DNA of 64,000 nt from Clostridia bacterium (GCA_900751885.1 CAADTH010000004.1:1-64000); one strand, 5' to 3'; shown: positions 31,989-41,403, counted from the first letter of the stretch. Notes: generated by a model from the letters alone, not told the origin. Numbers and translations are program-made.

Positions 31989-34206
31989 ATAGCCATTCAC
32001 TTTCCGCGCGTGCCTTCAGGCGCGTCCATCTGCGGTCTATCTCCTCCTGGATGCTCTGTATGACATCATCATAGTTTCCATTTACAAGGTGCTTCGTACG
32101 CCCCATCATCTTCAGCCAATCGCTGACCGGAAGCTTTTTATCCTTCGGATCATAATTGATATTCGTGATGCCGCGCTCTATCTCATAAAGTGGGAAGTAA
32201 CAGCAGTCGACGCCTGCACCGATGACACGCCGCTCTGTACTCGGCTTATCGCTCCAATTAAGTGGGCAGGCAGAAAGCGCCTTCAGATATGCCATTCCGA
32301 AATCCTTTGCGTACGCCTGCGCTTTCGCCGCTTTGCGGATAAAGTCAGTCGGGTTGCTCTCCGCTACCGTCGCGACGTATGGAATATTGGTCGCCGCCAT
32401 GATTTGCGGCGTATCCTTATGAAAGAAGGTTTTTCCATACTGCTCCTTTCCCACATGCGAGGTGGAGCTTCTGGCACCCTTTGGTGTGGAGTAGGAAAGC
32501 TGATAGCCTGTATTCATATATCCGCCGTTGTCATATTCCATCAAAATCAGGTGGTCATTCCGAAGCGCAGTGCCAATCGCGCTACCCATACCAATATCCA
32601 TTCCCCCATCGCCGCTGATCATGACAAAGGTGATCTCTCCTTCGGGCATTTCACCGCGGCGCTGGCGTTGATGGAACATTTCAGCCAGACCTGAGAGTGT
32701 CGCCGCACCGTTTTGGAACAGGTTGTGCACATACGGCACCTTAAAGGCAGTCTTTGGATATGGCGTGGTCACGACCATTCCACAGCCTGTCTGGAACAGA
32801 AGCACGACATTTCCTTCAATGCCGCGCAAAAGAAGATTGACATTGACCGGAATGCCACAGCCCGGACATGCGCCGTGTCCTGCCGAAAGCCGTTTCGGCA
32901 TCTCTGTGGTCTCCGCGATACGTCCACCCTTTACAGTCATTTTTCCCGTTGCTTCATCAAAGGTGCATTCGCTAAGTCCCAGCTTTGACCTGTCCTCTGT
33001 GATTGGCGCATAGTATTGCTCCTGCTGTTTTTGTCCGCTTCCTGGATACTTGCCAAGATAGTCGAACACGGTATCCCCACGCAGGCACTCCTCCAGCATC
33101 TCCTCCGCTTCCTCCACATAGAAATCACGTCCGCCCAGTCCATAAATTCTGGTAAGCACAGCCGCATTACTTTGGTGCTCCTGGAGCATCGCCTTTATTT
33201 CCAGCGTCATGTTACCTCCGCCGGCGCCGTAGCTGTCCTGGCGGTCTCCCACCAAAATGGTCTTCGCGCTCTTACAAAGCCGATATAGGTCGTCCTTTGG
33301 AAATGGGCGGAGCATGTTGCTTGTAAACACGCCCACCTTTTTCCCCTGCGCGCGAAGTTTATCGACTGCGACCTTTGCCGTGTGGTAACTGGAACCCAAA
33401 AGAAACAGCAGTGCGTCGGCATCCTCTGTGCAGTAGCCCTCTGCTGTATGGTACTGTCTGCCGCAAAGCCCCGCGTATTCCTCAAAGATAGCCGGAATGG
33501 CCTTTGCCGCTTCCTCCATTGCCTGGTGAAGCTGATACTTATTATTTAAAATGTCCGGCTCATTCATGGAGCATCCAACGCTGATTGGATGCTCCATGTC
33601 AAGGACGTCATATTCCGGTTTGCATGGTCCGATAAATGCCTGTACATCGCTGTCCTGTTCAAACACTTCACATTTGCGCTTCTGATGGCTGGTGAAAAAA
33701 CCATCGAATGCCACAATAACTGGAAGCTTTACTGCTTCTGCAATTTTCAGCGCGCAGATGTTCATGTCATATACTGCCTGAGGCGTGCTGGCAAAGAGGA
33801 TTATCCACCCTGTATTTAGGGTGTACATGATATCGCTGTGGTCGCCCTTGATGGAGAGCGGTCCTGATACCGTACGGCACGCCACGTTCATGACCATGGG
33901 AAAGCGCGTGCCGGACTGCACCGGAAGCTGTTCAAGCGCATACAACAGTCCATTGGCGCTGGTGGCATTGAATACCCTTCCGCCGCCAGTAGACGCGCCA
34001 TAACAAATTCCCGCGGCGCTGTGTTCACCCTCCGCCGCAATCATTGAAATCGTGTGAAGTCCTTCCGCGCGCATTTCGTCGAGTTTCTCGGCAATCTGGG
34101 TAGATGGGGTGATTGGGTAATAGCCCATGACATGGTAGTTGATTTGCTTTGCCGCGTATGCAGCAAGCTCATTTCCGCTTTCATAAAGCACACGTTGTTG
34201 TTTCAT
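31987..34206 (-). CDS. 2-oxoacid:acceptor oxidoreductase, fused alpha and beta (TPP) subunits
   Basis: A 739-residue fusion. Residues about 1-390 are the alpha subunit (GYYPITPSTQIAEKLDEM, the PYR-like domain and the transketolase C-like part). Residues about 430-735 are the TPP-binding beta subunit: GHGACPGCGIPV, the TPP motif beginning VMISGDGGMDIGMG and ending EYDNGGYMNTG. It oxidises a 2-oxoacid (pyruvate or a branched/aryl 2-oxoacid) to acyl-CoA and reduces ferredoxin. The ATG overlaps the stop of the gamma/delta gene (TAATG), so translation is coupled and a fixed ratio is expected. The alpha-beta fusion is less common than separate PorA and PorB. The substrate cannot be read from the sequence. 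Confidence 0.9.
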   Translation of the reverse strand: MKQQRVLYESGNELAAYAAKQINYHVMGYYPITPSTQIAEKLDEMRAEGLHTISMIAAEGEHSAAGICYGASTGGGRVFNATSANGLLYALEQLPVQSGTRFPMVMNVACRTVSGPLSIKGDHSDIMYTLNTGWIILFASTPQAVYDMNICALKIAEAVKLPVIVAFDGFFTSHQKRKCEVFEQDSDVQAFIGPCKPEYDVLDMEHPISVGCSMNEPDILNNKYQLHQAMEEAAKAIPAIFEEYAGLCGRQYHTAEGYCTEDADALLFLLGSSYHTAKVAVDKLRAQGKKVGVFTSNMLRPFPKDDLYRLCKSAKTILVGDRQDSYGAGGGNMTLEIKAMLQEHQSNAAVLTRIYGLGGRDFYVEEAEEMLEECLRGDTVFDYLGKYPGSGQKQQEQYYAPITEDRSKLGLSECTFDEATGKMTVKGGRIAETTEMPKRLSAGHGACPGCGIPVNVNLLLRGIEGNVVLLFQTGCGMVVTTPYPKTAFKVPYVHNLFQNGAATLSGLAEMFHQRQRRGEMPEGEITFVMISGDGGMDIGMGSAIGTALRNDHLILMEYDNGGYMNTGYQLSYSTPKGARSSTSHVGKEQYGKTFFHKDTPQIMAATNIPYVATVAESNPTDFIRKAAKAQAYAKDFGMAYLKALSACPLNWSDKPSTERRVIGAGVDCCYFPLYEIERGITNINYDPKDKKLPVSDWLKMMGRTKHLVNGNYDDVIQSIQEEIDRRWTRLKARAESEWL

Positions 34207-35282
34207 TATACCAAACCTCCATCCACGCGTCTCTCATTTGTGTCTGACTCGCTCGTGACCCATGAGTTCGCTCCGACATCCTCATAGTCCAAGCGCTCCA
34301 CAATCAAATCCTTATTGCGCACAAAGTATTTTTTGTTTGGATGCTCCCGCTCAATTCCTGCCACCAGTGCGCCGGTCGGGCATACGTCCACACAGCGAAG
34401 GCATCCCTTACAGTGGTGATAGTCAAGCCCTGTGTTGACCATCGCCTCCTTGCCTTTGTACTCTCCCTTTTTAAACTGAAATACCATATCTGGACAGGTG
34501 GTATCGCAGAGTCCGCAGTTGATACATTTCTCTGGAAGAAACAGCGGAATATATCCCTCGCGGCTGGCGGACAAGTCATTGGAGACGATGCTTCCAAAGT
34601 GGGTATTCACACCGCCAATCGGTGCGTTCTCATATCCCCACTTGGATTTCCCCTCCTCATACTCCATTTTTTCATACCTACCATTATCGTCAAATTTCTG
34701 AGTCTGTGTCTCTGCGTATCCGCGCTGGATTCCCTCGATATTCTGCTCCAGCAGTGCCGGATATTTTTTTCCCACGGTATTTTTTGCAAGCTCAATCACA
34801 CTGTCAAGGGGAATGAACCCCGACGCTTTGGCGATCGCACCGAGCATGACCATGTTGATTCTCGTCTTGCTTTCCATTGAAATTTTCATTGCGTCAATGC
34901 AGTACACCTCACCTGCCCAGAGCTTTAGCCGATCCCTGATTTCCTCAGGGGAGGCGTCTGTGTTGACGACCACCTTTGTTTCAGGCGTGACTCCCGCGGT
35001 GACAGGCAGCTTTCCTGCCATATTTTCATGAAACAGTCCCAAAATATGCGGACTTTCCACTGGACTGTTAATCCTGATTTCATCCTCGCTCCAGCGAATA
35101 TACGCCTTGACAGGAGACCCCCTTTTCTCTGAGCCATAGCTTGCAAAGCTCGACGCATTCAGGTCTAAGTACACTGCCCCAAGCTCTCCCAGCATTTTTC
35201 CGCACAAATTTGCACCAAGACCGCCAATACTCTCAAGGCGCATTTCAAAGTATCCATTTTGGTTTTTTACAGGAAGGTTCAT
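34206..35282 (-). CDS. 2-oxoacid:acceptor oxidoreductase, fused gamma and delta (2[4Fe-4S]) subunits
   Basis: A 358-residue partner of the alpha-beta gene. Residues about 1-190 are the gamma (POR domain) part with SIGGLGANLCGKMLGELGAV and ASSFASYGSEKRGSPVKAYI. Residues about 235-330 form a bacterial ferredoxin-like part with two [4Fe-4S] motifs, CINCGLCDTTCPD and CKGCLRCVDVCPTG. Electrons should pass from the TPP site through these clusters to ferredoxin. AAGGAG precedes the ATG. The stop and the next ATG overlap by one base. The two genes together provide all four parts of a complete enzyme. Confidence 0.92.
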   Translation of the reverse strand: MNLPVKNQNGYFEMRLESIGGLGANLCGKMLGELGAVYLDLNASSFASYGSEKRGSPVKAYIRWSEDEIRINSPVESPHILGLFHENMAGKLPVTAGVTPETKVVVNTDASPEEIRDRLKLWAGEVYCIDAMKISMESKTRINMVMLGAIAKASGFIPLDSVIELAKNTVGKKYPALLEQNIEGIQRGYAETQTQKFDDNGRYEKMEYEEGKSKWGYENAPIGGVNTHFGSIVSNDLSASREGYIPLFLPEKCINCGLCDTTCPDMVFQFKKGEYKGKEAMVNTGLDYHHCKGCLRCVDVCPTGALVAGIEREHPNKKYFVRNKDLIVERLDYEDVGANSWVTSESDTNERRVDGGLV

Positions 35283-35420
35283 TTTTATAACTCCTTTTTT
35301 TGCTTATTATTTCTTCCTTTTCCCAAATTTATACGAGAGGGAGCAGTAATATTCCGCTTTGACTTGTTCTAATTTGTGTTTTGATGGCTTGTGTGATACA
35401 ATAAAATTGAGGTGAATCCT

Positions 35421-36074
35421 ATGTTCATTACAGTCAATGGCGTTACGCTTTTTTATGAAAAACAGGGGGCTGGAAATCCCATTATTTTACTCCACGGAAA
35501 TGGAGAGAATCATACCATCTTTCACGAAACAGCGGCTTTATTATCTGAGACACATGCTGTGTACCTGCCGGACAGCAGAGGGCATGGGGAAAGCAGCAAA
35601 GTGGAAACCCTGTCTTATGCCGATATGGCAGAGGATATTGCACTCCTTATCCAGGCGCTTTCTTTGAGAAAGCCTATCCTATATGGATTCAGCGACGGTG
35701 GAATCATCGGTCTTCTCATTGCAATCCAGTACCCGAATCTGCTCTCCAAATTAATCATAAGCGGTGCAAATACACATCCCTCCGGTTTGGGATGGTTCTT
35801 TTTGTGGAGGACAAGGCTTCAATACTTTTTTACGAGAAATCCGAATGACCGCCTCATGGCATATGAGCCAAATATCACAGACGAGGAGCTTTCAAGTATT
35901 GCAATACCAACCTTGATTCTTGCCGGCGAGCATGATGTGATAAGATTGTCTCATACAAGACAGATTGCACGGCATGTTCCACATAGTACCCTTCGCATTC
36001 TGCCGGAGGAGACACACGAAAGCTACGTAATTCACAGCACAAAATTGTATGAATATATCAAGGATTTTTTATAA
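35421..36074 (+). CDS. Alpha/beta hydrolase
   Basis: A 217-residue hydrolase. I choose the ATG at 35421, eight bases after the GAGGTGA site; a GTG three codons earlier lies within it. The oxyanion region is ILLHGNGENHTIF, the nucleophile elbow is YGFSDGG, the acid is in LAGEHDVIR, and the His is in EETHESYVIH. It is short for the family because the cap region is reduced. The substrate is unknown. It is divergent from the oxidoreductase operon. Confidence 0.85.
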   Translation: MFITVNGVTLFYEKQGAGNPIILLHGNGENHTIFHETAALLSETHAVYLPDSRGHGESSKVETLSYADMAEDIALLIQALSLRKPILYGFSDGGIIGLLIAIQYPNLLSKLIISGANTHPSGLGWFFLWRTRLQYFFTRNPNDRLMAYEPNITDEELSSIAIPTLILAGEHDVIRLSHTRQIARHVPHSTLRILPEETHESYVIHSTKLYEYIKDFL

Positions 36075-36083
36075 TATTCCATC

Positions 36084-36128
36084 AAAAAAGAGGCTGTAAA
36101 AAAACTTGTTTTTTTACAGCCTCTTTTG
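36084..36128. terminator. Bidirectional terminator
   Basis: AAAAGAGGCTGTAAAAAAAC / GTTTTTTTACAGCCTCTTTT, a 20-bp stem with a two-base loop, between convergent genes. Confidence 0.9.
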
Positions 36129-36136
36129 TTTGTGTC

Positions 36137-37798
36137 TTATTTTGTCATCGCAATCAGTCTTGCCGCCTGTCCTTTTGTGAGAGGTGCATTCTGGTCAACT
36201 TCCATTGAGACAGGTTTTCCTGCTTTTTTCAAAATATCAAATGCATCAACGGCTATAATTGCGTCCTTCGGTCGGAACAGTTCTCCTGAAACCAATCCAA
36301 GCTTCTTCGCAATGCCGACCGCTTCATTGTAATAATCCACACGCTTGACATCTGCAAAATTGTTGCGTTCATACGCGTGGAGCTTTAGCGCATTGACTAC
36401 GAGCACCACAAAGTCCGCGCGCGTCATCGTATCGTCTGCGTCTGCCGGCATGCCATCGACATACTTCTGTGCCCAAGGATAGATTTCATCGGTTGTAAAA
36501 TCACCCGTAATATAATTGACTGCATATTGCCCTGGGTCCATCTCACTTCCCCAGTACCGTGTCCAGTCATACAGACGGCGCGGCTGCGGTCTTGTATATG
36601 GGACAACCGCCTTGGACAAATCTGTTTCTGATGCTGAGTAAATCCAAACTTCGTCATCAGAATAAACCAGAATCTGTGATTGACCGTCTCCAATCAAATC
36701 CGCCCACATGATATGTCCATCAAATGGCAGAGTGAATACCGGATTCATATATCCGTCATACATTCCGGCTTCCATGCCGCCCCCACGGCGGTAAGCGAGA
36801 AGATAATCGCTTCCCTTCCCATTAAAATTATGTATTGTGGTTGCAATCGTGCTCCAGCCAGGCGTTTTTCTATCCTCTTTGTATAGAGACTTGCCCTGAT
36901 AATCTGCCAAGAACAGCCCGTCCTTACCCTCAGGACCGCTTCTGTCGATTCTATCAAGACCGCCAATCTCTGTTCCTTTGGAATCTCGCCTGAAGTTTCC
37001 CATTGCAATATTTTGAGATTCCACTGTATCTGTAAAACGCCAGATTAGCTTTCCATCCCATGTATGCGCGGTGGTATCCTGTCCGCCCACCAATACAGCA
37101 GGTCCTGTCGCCGGATTCTGGTCTAAGTCTCCCACCCAGACACAGTCCGCGTGGTCAATCATATCAATCGTCCATAAAACCTTCCCAGCACCATCGAGCA
37201 CAGTGTACCCTGCAATCAGCTCATCTCTGCCGTCTCCATCTAAATCATATGGCCATGGATAATGACCAATGTTTCCCTTGAAGGTCCACATGACCTCATA
37301 ATTTCGGTCAAGCGCCCAGAGCTGGTGATATCGGTTTTTGACAATGATATTTTGCGGATATCCTGTCCCTTCCAGGTCTGCGATGATGATACAGTCATGC
37401 GCGTCCTTGTGCGGAAGGGAATGCTTTTCCTTGAGCTTGGCTGTTTTTCCATCGAAAATACAAAGCTCATCATTCATGACACATAAAAACTCATTGTTGC
37501 CATCATTGTCAATGTCATAAATCTGCGCCGGTATGTCCGCACCGCTTCCCTTTACATTCGGGTCAGGCGTTCCAATCTGCCAAAGCTGTTCGCCCTCTAA
37601 GTTAAATGCAGTTGCACATACGACAGAATGCGGGAAATAGCGGTCATCGAATCCAGTATCAGGCTGTACCATCACAATTTCCATGCGACCGTCGCCGTCA
37701 ATATCCCCCAGCCACATGCGGCAGCCTTTACCACATGCAGTGACATCAATTTTTTTTAATAGGTACGGGTTTACCGCTTCAGATGTCTGTTTATCCAT
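36137..37798 (-). CDS. Rhamnogalacturonan-lyase-like (PL11/FG-GAP) propeller with SLH-like C-terminus, no signal peptide
   Basis: A 553-residue protein. Residues about 15-430 form a beta-propeller with calcium loops GDIDGDGRMEI, YDIDNDGNNEF and YDLDGDGRDEL, close in style to family 11 rhamnogalacturonan lyases and FG-GAP proteins. The last 110 residues hold SLH-like segments (TRADFVVLVVNALKL, YYNEAVGIAKKLGLVSG, LTKGQAARLIAM). No signal peptide is seen: the protein starts MDKQTSEAVNPYLLKKID after AAGGAG at a 5-base distance. So it looks cytoplasmic in spite of its wall-type tail. It lies just downstream of the sugar-binding lipoprotein gene, separated by a terminator. It may be a lyase acting on imported oligosaccharides, or a binding protein. 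Confidence 0.75.
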   Translation of the reverse strand: MDKQTSEAVNPYLLKKIDVTACGKGCRMWLGDIDGDGRMEIVMVQPDTGFDDRYFPHSVVCATAFNLEGEQLWQIGTPDPNVKGSGADIPAQIYDIDNDGNNEFLCVMNDELCIFDGKTAKLKEKHSLPHKDAHDCIIIADLEGTGYPQNIIVKNRYHQLWALDRNYEVMWTFKGNIGHYPWPYDLDGDGRDELIAGYTVLDGAGKVLWTIDMIDHADCVWVGDLDQNPATGPAVLVGGQDTTAHTWDGKLIWRFTDTVESQNIAMGNFRRDSKGTEIGGLDRIDRSGPEGKDGLFLADYQGKSLYKEDRKTPGWSTIATTIHNFNGKGSDYLLAYRRGGGMEAGMYDGYMNPVFTLPFDGHIMWADLIGDGQSQILVYSDDEVWIYSASETDLSKAVVPYTRPQPRRLYDWTRYWGSEMDPGQYAVNYITGDFTTDEIYPWAQKYVDGMPADADDTMTRADFVVLVVNALKLHAYERNNFADVKRVDYYNEAVGIAKKLGLVSGELFRPKDAIIAVDAFDILKKAGKPVSMEVDQNAPLTKGQAARLIAMTK

Positions 37799-37815
37799 TT
37801 GTCTCCTTCTTTCTC

Positions 37816-37851
37816 AAAAAAAGAGCGCCTGCACACAGGCAAGCACTCTCT
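37816..37851 (-). terminator. Terminator of the sugar-binding protein gene
   Basis: Hairpin with GCCTG / CAGGC at its core and GAG/CTC flanks, then seven T on the minus strand. It lies between the binding-protein stop and the PL11-like gene, so the latter may depend on read-through or on a promoter inside this 65-base gap. Confidence 0.7.
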
Positions 37852-37863
37852 TTATTGTTTTTC

Positions 37864-39381
37864 TTATTTATTCTTCTCAATCTTTTTATATTCTTCGTTG
37901 ATTTCCTTGACATACTCATTACCGCCCTGAGTTTTCCATCTCTCAAGCTCTGCCTTATAGCCTGCTTCGTCAAGCTGACCAACGATGAATTTTGTGTTTG
38001 CAGAAGTGATAATAGAATCAAGCTGAGGTCCCTTTCTGGAATACGTGTCAGAAACGATAGCTTCTGCCGGATTCGGAACAACATAATTCTCGTTATCCTT
38101 CTGTACCACTTCGATATCCTTTGCAACTGGGGAAACATATTTCTTCTTCAGTGCATTGTCATACTCTACAACTCCAGGAGAGAACTGGTTGAGGTCTGCA
38201 AAGTATTTCGTAAGAGTTGTGTCTTCTGTTACAACCGCGAAACCGTCTGCATCAATCGTATAAGTCAGTCCCTCAATACCATAATTCATGAGGTTCTGTG
38301 CCTCTTGGTCATTTGCTTTATCCATCATCTTCAAAACAAAATCTAAATCAGCTTCAGTTGGAAGTGCTTTTTTCGGGAATGCAAAATATCCGGCATGACC
38401 CGTTGTCGGAAGTGTTTTCGGCTCTGCGGAAGCATCCTTTTTCAGATATCCGATAACGCCAACATCTGCTTTTGAATCTGTCTTTGCAATGTTCTGCGCA
38501 ACACGTCTTGCTCTATCTGCAACGTCGATGATAACGCCGGCTTTACCAGAGAGGAACTGCTCATCCCATTTTGCACCTTCATAGGTTGCAAAGTCCTGGT
38601 TGATTAGCTTGTCATCATACAGCTTTTTCACAAACTTCAGTGCTTCAAAGTATTCATCTGACAAGTGTGCCGGCTGAAGTGTTCCATCTGCTCCTACGCC
38701 CCATTTATTTGGCGCGCCAAACCAGATTGCAAGGTTGTCAAAGGAAGAGGTTGCCTTTGTCATAATCATACCAAAGGTATCGTCTTTCCCATTTTTGTCC
38801 GGATCGTTCTCTTTGAACGCCTTGAGTACATTGTAAAGGTCATCAATGGTCTTTGGCTCTTCCATACCAACATTCTTGAGCCAGTCTTTCCGAATGGTGA
38901 TACCGTTTCTTCCAAGTGTTCTTCCACGGTAAACACCATATAATTTGCCGTCGATTGATGTGTTATTCAAAACAACCGGATTCGCTTTAGACAAATTCGG
39001 GTATTCTTTTATCTTGTCTGTGATTTCCCAGAATGTGCCGGCACGTGTGTTCTGGATAACACTGGAGTTCTTTGTCTTTAACAGCATTACCATCGGATAC
39101 TCTCCGGAACCCATTGCTGCGGTTACCTTTTCATCATAACCTGAGTTTGGAACCCACGAGATGTCCAGCTTTACTCCCAAATACTCTTCCAGCTTCTGCA
39201 TAACCGGGCTGTCTGGACCTGCAGATTCTACATTGTATGCCTCTGTCATAACAGAGATTACCGGATTGTTCGGATCAATTGCTGATTGTTTGGATGAGCC
39301 GCATCCTGCCAAAGCGCCTGTCAAAAGTGCCGCCGCACAGGAAACAGCCATAATGCGTTTCCAAGCATTCTTCTTTGCCAT
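37864..39381 (-). CDS. Extracellular sugar-binding lipoprotein of an ABC importer (LplA-like)
   Basis: A 505-residue lipoprotein with lipobox LAGC at about 24-27. The length and content (GRTLGRNGITIRKDWLKNVG, DPDKNGKDDTFGMIMTKATS) fit the family of large binding proteins linked to LplB/LplC permeases, such as YtcQ and LplA. These bind oligosaccharides from rhamnogalacturonan or other complex glycans. The promoter at 39440 gives it its own expression, in addition to the upstream permease genes. AAGGAGG precedes the ATG. Confidence 0.9.
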   Translation of the reverse strand: MAKKNAWKRIMAVSCAAALLTGALAGCGSSKQSAIDPNNPVISVMTEAYNVESAGPDSPVMQKLEEYLGVKLDISWVPNSGYDEKVTAAMGSGEYPMVMLLKTKNSSVIQNTRAGTFWEITDKIKEYPNLSKANPVVLNNTSIDGKLYGVYRGRTLGRNGITIRKDWLKNVGMEEPKTIDDLYNVLKAFKENDPDKNGKDDTFGMIMTKATSSFDNLAIWFGAPNKWGVGADGTLQPAHLSDEYFEALKFVKKLYDDKLINQDFATYEGAKWDEQFLSGKAGVIIDVADRARRVAQNIAKTDSKADVGVIGYLKKDASAEPKTLPTTGHAGYFAFPKKALPTEADLDFVLKMMDKANDQEAQNLMNYGIEGLTYTIDADGFAVVTEDTTLTKYFADLNQFSPGVVEYDNALKKKYVSPVAKDIEVVQKDNENYVVPNPAEAIVSDTYSRKGPQLDSIITSANTKFIVGQLDEAGYKAELERWKTQGGNEYVKEINEEYKKIEKNK

Positions 39382-39439
39382 TTGTAAATCCTCCTTAATA
39401 CTCGACTATACTGTTTCTCATTCATCTGCCATAACCACA

Positions 39440-39468
39440 TTATACAGTAGTTATGCTGATTTTTCAAT
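39440..39468 (-). promoter_or_regulatory. Internal promoter of the sugar-binding protein gene
   Basis: Minus strand TTGAAA (39463-39468), 17-base spacer, TATAAT (39440-39445). It lies between the permease gene and the binding protein gene. A separate promoter would give more binding protein than permease, as is usual for such importers. Confidence 0.75.
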
Positions 39469-39525
39469 CATTTTTAGAAAAAACCACTAATTTTTTAACA
39501 AAAATTTATCCCAATTCTGAAAATA

Positions 39526-40404
39526 TTAACCCTTGATTGCACCAACCATAACGCCTGCTGCAAAGTGCTTTTGAAGGAACGGATACACACACATAATTGG
39601 AATCGTACCAATTACGATGATTGCCATCTTCAGCGTCTCCTGCGGCATAAGCACTTCTGGGTCTGTCTGCGTTTCCTGAGACAGCATAACAATGTTTCTC
39701 AAAATCAGCTGGAACGGATACTTTGTCGTCGTCTGCAAATACAAAAGTGCTCCGAAGTAGTTGTTCCAGTGGCCAACCGCATAAAACAGACCAAAGGTGG
39801 CAAGCATCGGAAGCGACAGTGGAAGCGCAATCTTCCAGAAGATTCCGATGTCTGTACAGCCATCGATTGCGGCGGCTTCCTCGAGTCCCGCTGGAAGCTC
39901 GGAGAAGAAGTTTCGTACGATAATCATATTATACGCACTGATCGCACCTGGCAGAATCAGCGCCGCATAGGTATCATAAAGTCCCATTCCTTTTACAATC
40001 AAGAAAGTCGGAATCATACCGCCGTTAAATACCATTGTAAAGATAACCATGTTTAAAAGAGCGCTGCGCCCTTTCAAATTCTTTCTGGAAAGACCATATG
40101 CCATAGTTGTGGTAAAGAACAAATTGGTCAACGTACCGACTGCTGTGACAAGAACGGATACCCCTAAGCTTCGAAGAACCGTAAGTCCATAATCGTTCGG
40201 GTCAAAAATTCTCTTATACGCATCTATTGTGAACTCTTTTGGAATCAAGAACAGAGGTCGTGTAATAATCTCATGCTCTGGTGCAAAAGATGCCGCGATA
40301 ACATAGATGAACGGTACAACTGTGATAACGGCGAATAGCGTCATGAATGTATAAATGATGATGTCAGCAATCCAGTCGCCGACGCTTTTCTTTTTGAATG
40401 CCAT
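39526..40404 (-). CDS. Carbohydrate ABC transporter permease (LplC-like)
   Basis: A 292-residue inner membrane permease of the MalG/LplC type with six expected membrane segments. The EAA loop is visible as EEAAAIDGCTDIGIFWKIALP. It ends in MVGAIKG, a common end of this branch. It forms the channel with the permease starting at 41403, with which it is co-transcribed (24-base gap). No ATP-binding subunit is encoded nearby; a shared MsmX-type ATPase elsewhere is expected. Confidence 0.93.
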   Translation of the reverse strand: MAFKKKSVGDWIADIIIYTFMTLFAVITVVPFIYVIAASFAPEHEIITRPLFLIPKEFTIDAYKRIFDPNDYGLTVLRSLGVSVLVTAVGTLTNLFFTTTMAYGLSRKNLKGRSALLNMVIFTMVFNGGMIPTFLIVKGMGLYDTYAALILPGAISAYNMIIVRNFFSELPAGLEEAAAIDGCTDIGIFWKIALPLSLPMLATFGLFYAVGHWNNYFGALLYLQTTTKYPFQLILRNIVMLSQETQTDPEVLMPQETLKMAIIVIGTIPIMCVYPFLQKHFAAGVMVGAIKG

Positions 40405-40428
40405 TTTTCTACACCTCTTCTTTCTATT

Positions 40429-41403
40429 TTAGAATAAGCCGGACTGACCGGTTCTCTTTGCAATCCAGTTTGCCGACTGAATACAAATAATACTGATGAT
40501 GGATTTGAACAGACCGACCGCAGTCGAGTAACCGTAGTTACCATCTACTCTACCGATGTTATATACATAGGTGTCGAAGGTTTCAGAATTCGTTTTATTC
40601 AAGTCATTTTGCATCAGCAAGATTTGCTCGAAGCTTGTATCCAAAATAGATCCCATACGAAGGATAAACATGATAACAATTGTACTTGTGATTGCTGGAA
40701 GTGTGATATAAAGCATTTGCTGGAAGCGGTTTGCACCGTCCACAATCGCAGCTTCATACTGTTCCACATCCACACCAGCGAGCGCCGCAAGGAAGATAAT
40801 TGTTCCCCAACCGGTCTCTTTCCAGATATTCTGAATCAGAATAATCCAATAAAAGCTCCCCGGATCTCCCAGTACATTTACATCATGTCCTGTGACGCTC
40901 TTAAATATCTCGAACAGAGCACCACCTGTGTATCCCTCCATAGACGGTGTTTTCAACAACATGAACGTGATACTGGCAATAACCACCATAGATACAAAAT
41001 GTGGTACGTATACCAAAGTCTGCAGTGCCTTTTTATAAAATTCTACCTTGATTTCATTGAGCAGTAATGCGAAGATAATCGGTAGCGGGAAAAAAAATAC
41101 AATGTTCATCAAAGAAATGATCAACGTATTTTTCAGAAGTACCAAAAAGTCTGAATCGGTGAAGAAGTTGATAAAGTTATCAAGTCCCACCCAAGGTGCA
41201 TCCAAGAAGGATATCCCTGCATAATAATCTTTGAGTGCAATGAGTATTCCCCATAACGGTGCGATTTTAAAAATCAGAAAAAACAATACGCCCGGAAGCA
41301 GTAACAGATAAATCCATTTATCCTTTTTTATCTGTGCCAAATTTTTGCGGTGCTGAATTTTCTTTTGTTCTGGTGTCAACGCAACTTTTGCTGTCTTTGC
41401 CAT
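40429..41403 (-). CDS. Carbohydrate ABC transporter permease (LplB-like)
   Basis: A 324-residue permease of the MalF/LplB type. It starts with a basic cytoplasmic tail and the first membrane segment IYLLLLPGVLFFLIFKIAPL. The EAA loop is EQYEAAIVDGANRFQQMLYI. GGGAGG precedes the ATG. It is the first gene of the permease pair, with two candidate promoters in the 438-bp upstream gap. Binding protein, LplC and LplB together make the Lpl/YtcQP-type importer known for rhamnogalacturonan-derived sugars in Bacillus. Confidence 0.93.
   Translation of the reverse strand: MAKTAKVALTPEQKKIQHRKNLAQIKKDKWIYLLLLPGVLFFLIFKIAPLWGILIALKDYYAGISFLDAPWVGLDNFINFFTDSDFLVLLKNTLIISLMNIVFFFPLPIIFALLLNEIKVEFYKKALQTLVYVPHFVSMVVIASITFMLLKTPSMEGYTGGALFEIFKSVTGHDVNVLGDPGSFYWIILIQNIWKETGWGTIIFLAALAGVDVEQYEAAIVDGANRFQQMLYITLPAITSTIVIMFILRMGSILDTSFEQILLMQNDLNKTNSETFDTYVYNIGRVDGNYGYSTAVGLFKSIISIICIQSANWIAKRTGQSGLF

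Noticed and set aside
32089..32694. 201-codon plus-strand frame inside the oxidoreductase alpha-beta gene
   Set aside because: Antisense to the TPP-binding domain; no independent support.
37783..38346. 187-codon plus-strand frame over the binding-protein gene 3' end
   Set aside because: Overlaps a terminator and a conserved lipoprotein gene on the other strand; Phe/Leu/Cys-rich shadow composition.
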